Below are positions 63,209-64,000 of a stretch of DNA of 64,000 bases, piece after piece. This DNA is from Deltaproteobacteria bacterium. GTDB lineage: Bacteria; Myxococcota_A; Polyangia; Polyangiales; Houyiibacteriaceae. The position numbers and the translations under genes were made by a program. The stretch covers positions 488,470 through 552,469 of the forward strand of contig JAEPMI010000001.1 of NCBI GenBank assembly GCA_017644045.1, in the 5' to 3' direction. Position 1 is the stretch's first letter, and every line of letters begins with the position of its first letter. The notes under the pieces are model-generated. The model did no database searches, was not told the origin of the DNA, and worked only from the letters and a program-made list of their open reading frames with translations.

Positions 63209-63784
63209 GTGACGAAGCGTACCCTTCCGATTCGGAGAGTGTGCCCCAAGGGCGAGAAGTGGGAAGACATGGCCGTCGTGGACGGCGGGCGACAGTGCCT
63301 GCGATGCGATGCCCACCTGCTCGATCTCTCGACCTTGACCGAAGCCCAGGTCGACCTGGTCCGGCAACGGGCGCGCCAAGGCGCAGGTGTGTGCGCGAAG
63401 GTCTCGCTCGACTCGGACGGGTTGCCGATCTACCGGAAGGCAGCCGTTCGGCGATTGGTGCAGACCGCGGCGGGCGTGGTCATGAGCGTGTCCCTGGCGG
63501 CGTGTGGCGAGCCAGAAGGGGTGACCGTGACGCCACTCGCTCCGAGGGCCACGGAAGCGAAGGTCGAACCCGAGGTCGTCGCCGAGCCGGAGGCCGTCCA
63601 ACCCAAGCCGGTGATCGATGCCGAACCCGAGGCTGCCAAACCCGAGCCGGTGGTCGATGCCGAGTCCGATTGTGTCGCCTCGGGGGCCGACGCCGCGGAC
63701 CAGCCTCGCGAGCGTCGGCGCGTGCGGCGCCGTCGTCGCGGACCCGACGACGAGGAGTTCCTCATCCTCGGGTTCCTCGACTGA
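63209..63784 (+). CDS. Uncharacterised Cys-motif protein with membrane helix and charged tail
   Basis: This protein of about 191 residues (GTG at 63209) has an N-terminal module with CPKGEKWEDMAVVDGGRQCLRCDAHLLDLSTLT, where C12, C30 and C33 could bind metal. A hydrophobic helix at about 82-95 (LVQTAAGVVMSVSLAAC) ends in a Cys that looks like an internal lipobox. A tail of repeated Glu/Pro-rich and Asp/Ala units (VEPEVVAEPEAV; KPVIDAEPEAAK) follows, then an Arg cluster (ERRRVRRRRR) and an acidic end. An upstream ATG at 63137 in the same frame adds unrelated sequence. It is probably a single-pass membrane protein of unknown function. Confidence 0.6.
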   Translation: MTKRTLPIRRVCPKGEKWEDMAVVDGGRQCLRCDAHLLDLSTLTEAQVDLVRQRARQGAGVCAKVSLDSDGLPIYRKAAVRRLVQTAAGVVMSVSLAACGEPEGVTVTPLAPRATEAKVEPEVVAEPEAVQPKPVIDAEPEAAKPEPVVDAESDCVASGADAADQPRERRRVRRRRRGPDDEEFLILGFLD

Positions 63785-63853
63785 CCACACTCGACTTCCG
63801 ACCCACGCCGACGCCGCGGTGCCATCCGCGGCCACAGGTGCTATCTGCCCCGC

Positions 63854-64000
63854 ATGCTCAAGGTGCACGTTCGCGGCGAGGCCGGATACGACGAGACCCT
63901 CGCCTCCCTCGCGCGGCGCGGTGACGCCGACCTCGAGAAGGTCGAGCCTGCCGTCCGGGAGATCCTCACCGCGGTCCGCGAGCGCGGCGACACCGCCATT
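63854..64000 (+). CDS. hisD: Histidinol dehydrogenase, 5' fragment
   Basis: Only the first 49 codons are inside the window (it runs off the right edge). The segment LEKVEPAVREILTAVRERGDTAI matches the N-terminal region of HisD, where a helix ending in VR..GD.A(L/I) is highly conserved. HisD oxidises L-histidinol to L-histidine in two NAD-dependent steps, the last of histidine biosynthesis. The ATG at 63854 is preceded by a 69-bp gap. Other his genes would be expected further right. Confidence 0.75.
   Translation, partial: MLKVHVRGEAGYDETLASLARRGDADLEKVEPAVREILTAVRERGDTAI

Overview
This 64 kb window is very GC-rich and densely coded on both strands. It looks like a chromosomal segment from a member of the Myxococcota, most likely of the Polyangia/Sandaracinus type. 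The clues are a peptidase ending in a MYXO-CTERM-like sorting tail, a Hanks-type Ser/Thr kinase with a PEGA tail, many lipoproteins with Cys-rich or MopE-like Asp/Cys repeats, and frequent GTG starts with 4-bp ATGA/GTGA gene overlaps. I see no rRNA, tRNA, CRISPR array, integrase or transposase gene. The taxonomic call is inference from gene content only.

Layout. 50-9377 holds housekeeping and accessory enzymes: a SprT-like metalloprotease, a D-cysteine desulfhydrase/ACC deaminase-like PLP enzyme, a BASS-family transporter, a membrane-anchored MutS-like ATPase, a small outer-membrane-type protein, a DHH-like protein with a lipoprotein, an SDR and a flavin reductase. 9420-12041 is a regulator with a MerR-type HTH, an NTPase, a TPR-like region and a C-terminal winged helix. 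It converges on a three-gene exported-protein operon (12023-16349: beta-propeller lipoprotein, M23 peptidase with seven VCBS/FG-GAP repeats, LamG lipoprotein). 16470-23349 encodes a lipoprotein, an M14 carboxypeptidase and a tight operon of kinase, orphan periplasmic binding protein, lipoprotein and membrane protein. 23535-33501 holds an exported unknown protein, an acyl-CoA dehydrogenase, a MopE-repeat plus RCC1 lipoprotein, two tandem OmpA lipoproteins and argS.

33515-44869 is a long minus-strand run. In transcription order it carries a Gly-rich MopE-type lipoprotein, a 1616-residue HEAT/HExxH/VWA protein, a SnoaL-like protein, an AraC/GyrI regulator, a MoxR-type AAA+ ATPase, a small acidic protein, a MarR regulator with two palindromic operators, and a cytochrome c'-like lipoprotein. 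The MoxR ATPase and giant VWA protein form a likely chelatase/chaperone-like pair. 45403-55385 is a divergent locus of circularly permuted ATP-grasp, alpha-E and transglutaminase proteins, with one arm leftward (two genes) and one rightward (four genes). It is a predicted peptide-ligating/modifying system.

55395-58268 is bounded by two identical 63-bp sequences in inverted orientation. They enclose a LysR regulator, a divergent NmrA-like oxidoreductase and an AraC-Ogt fusion. 58269-64000 holds an alpha-methylacyl-CoA racemase-like enzyme with an SCP2 protein (next to a perfect 16-bp palindrome), two unknown proteins, a chain of small lipoprotein, zinc-ribbon membrane protein and CPBP protease, a Cys-motif protein and the start of hisD.

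The strongest candidates for something not well described are the HEAT/HExxH/VWA plus MoxR locus, the ATP-grasp/alpha-E/transglutaminase locus with one apparently degenerate ATP-grasp domain, the regulator with DNA-binding domains at both ends, and the 63-bp repeat-bounded cassette.
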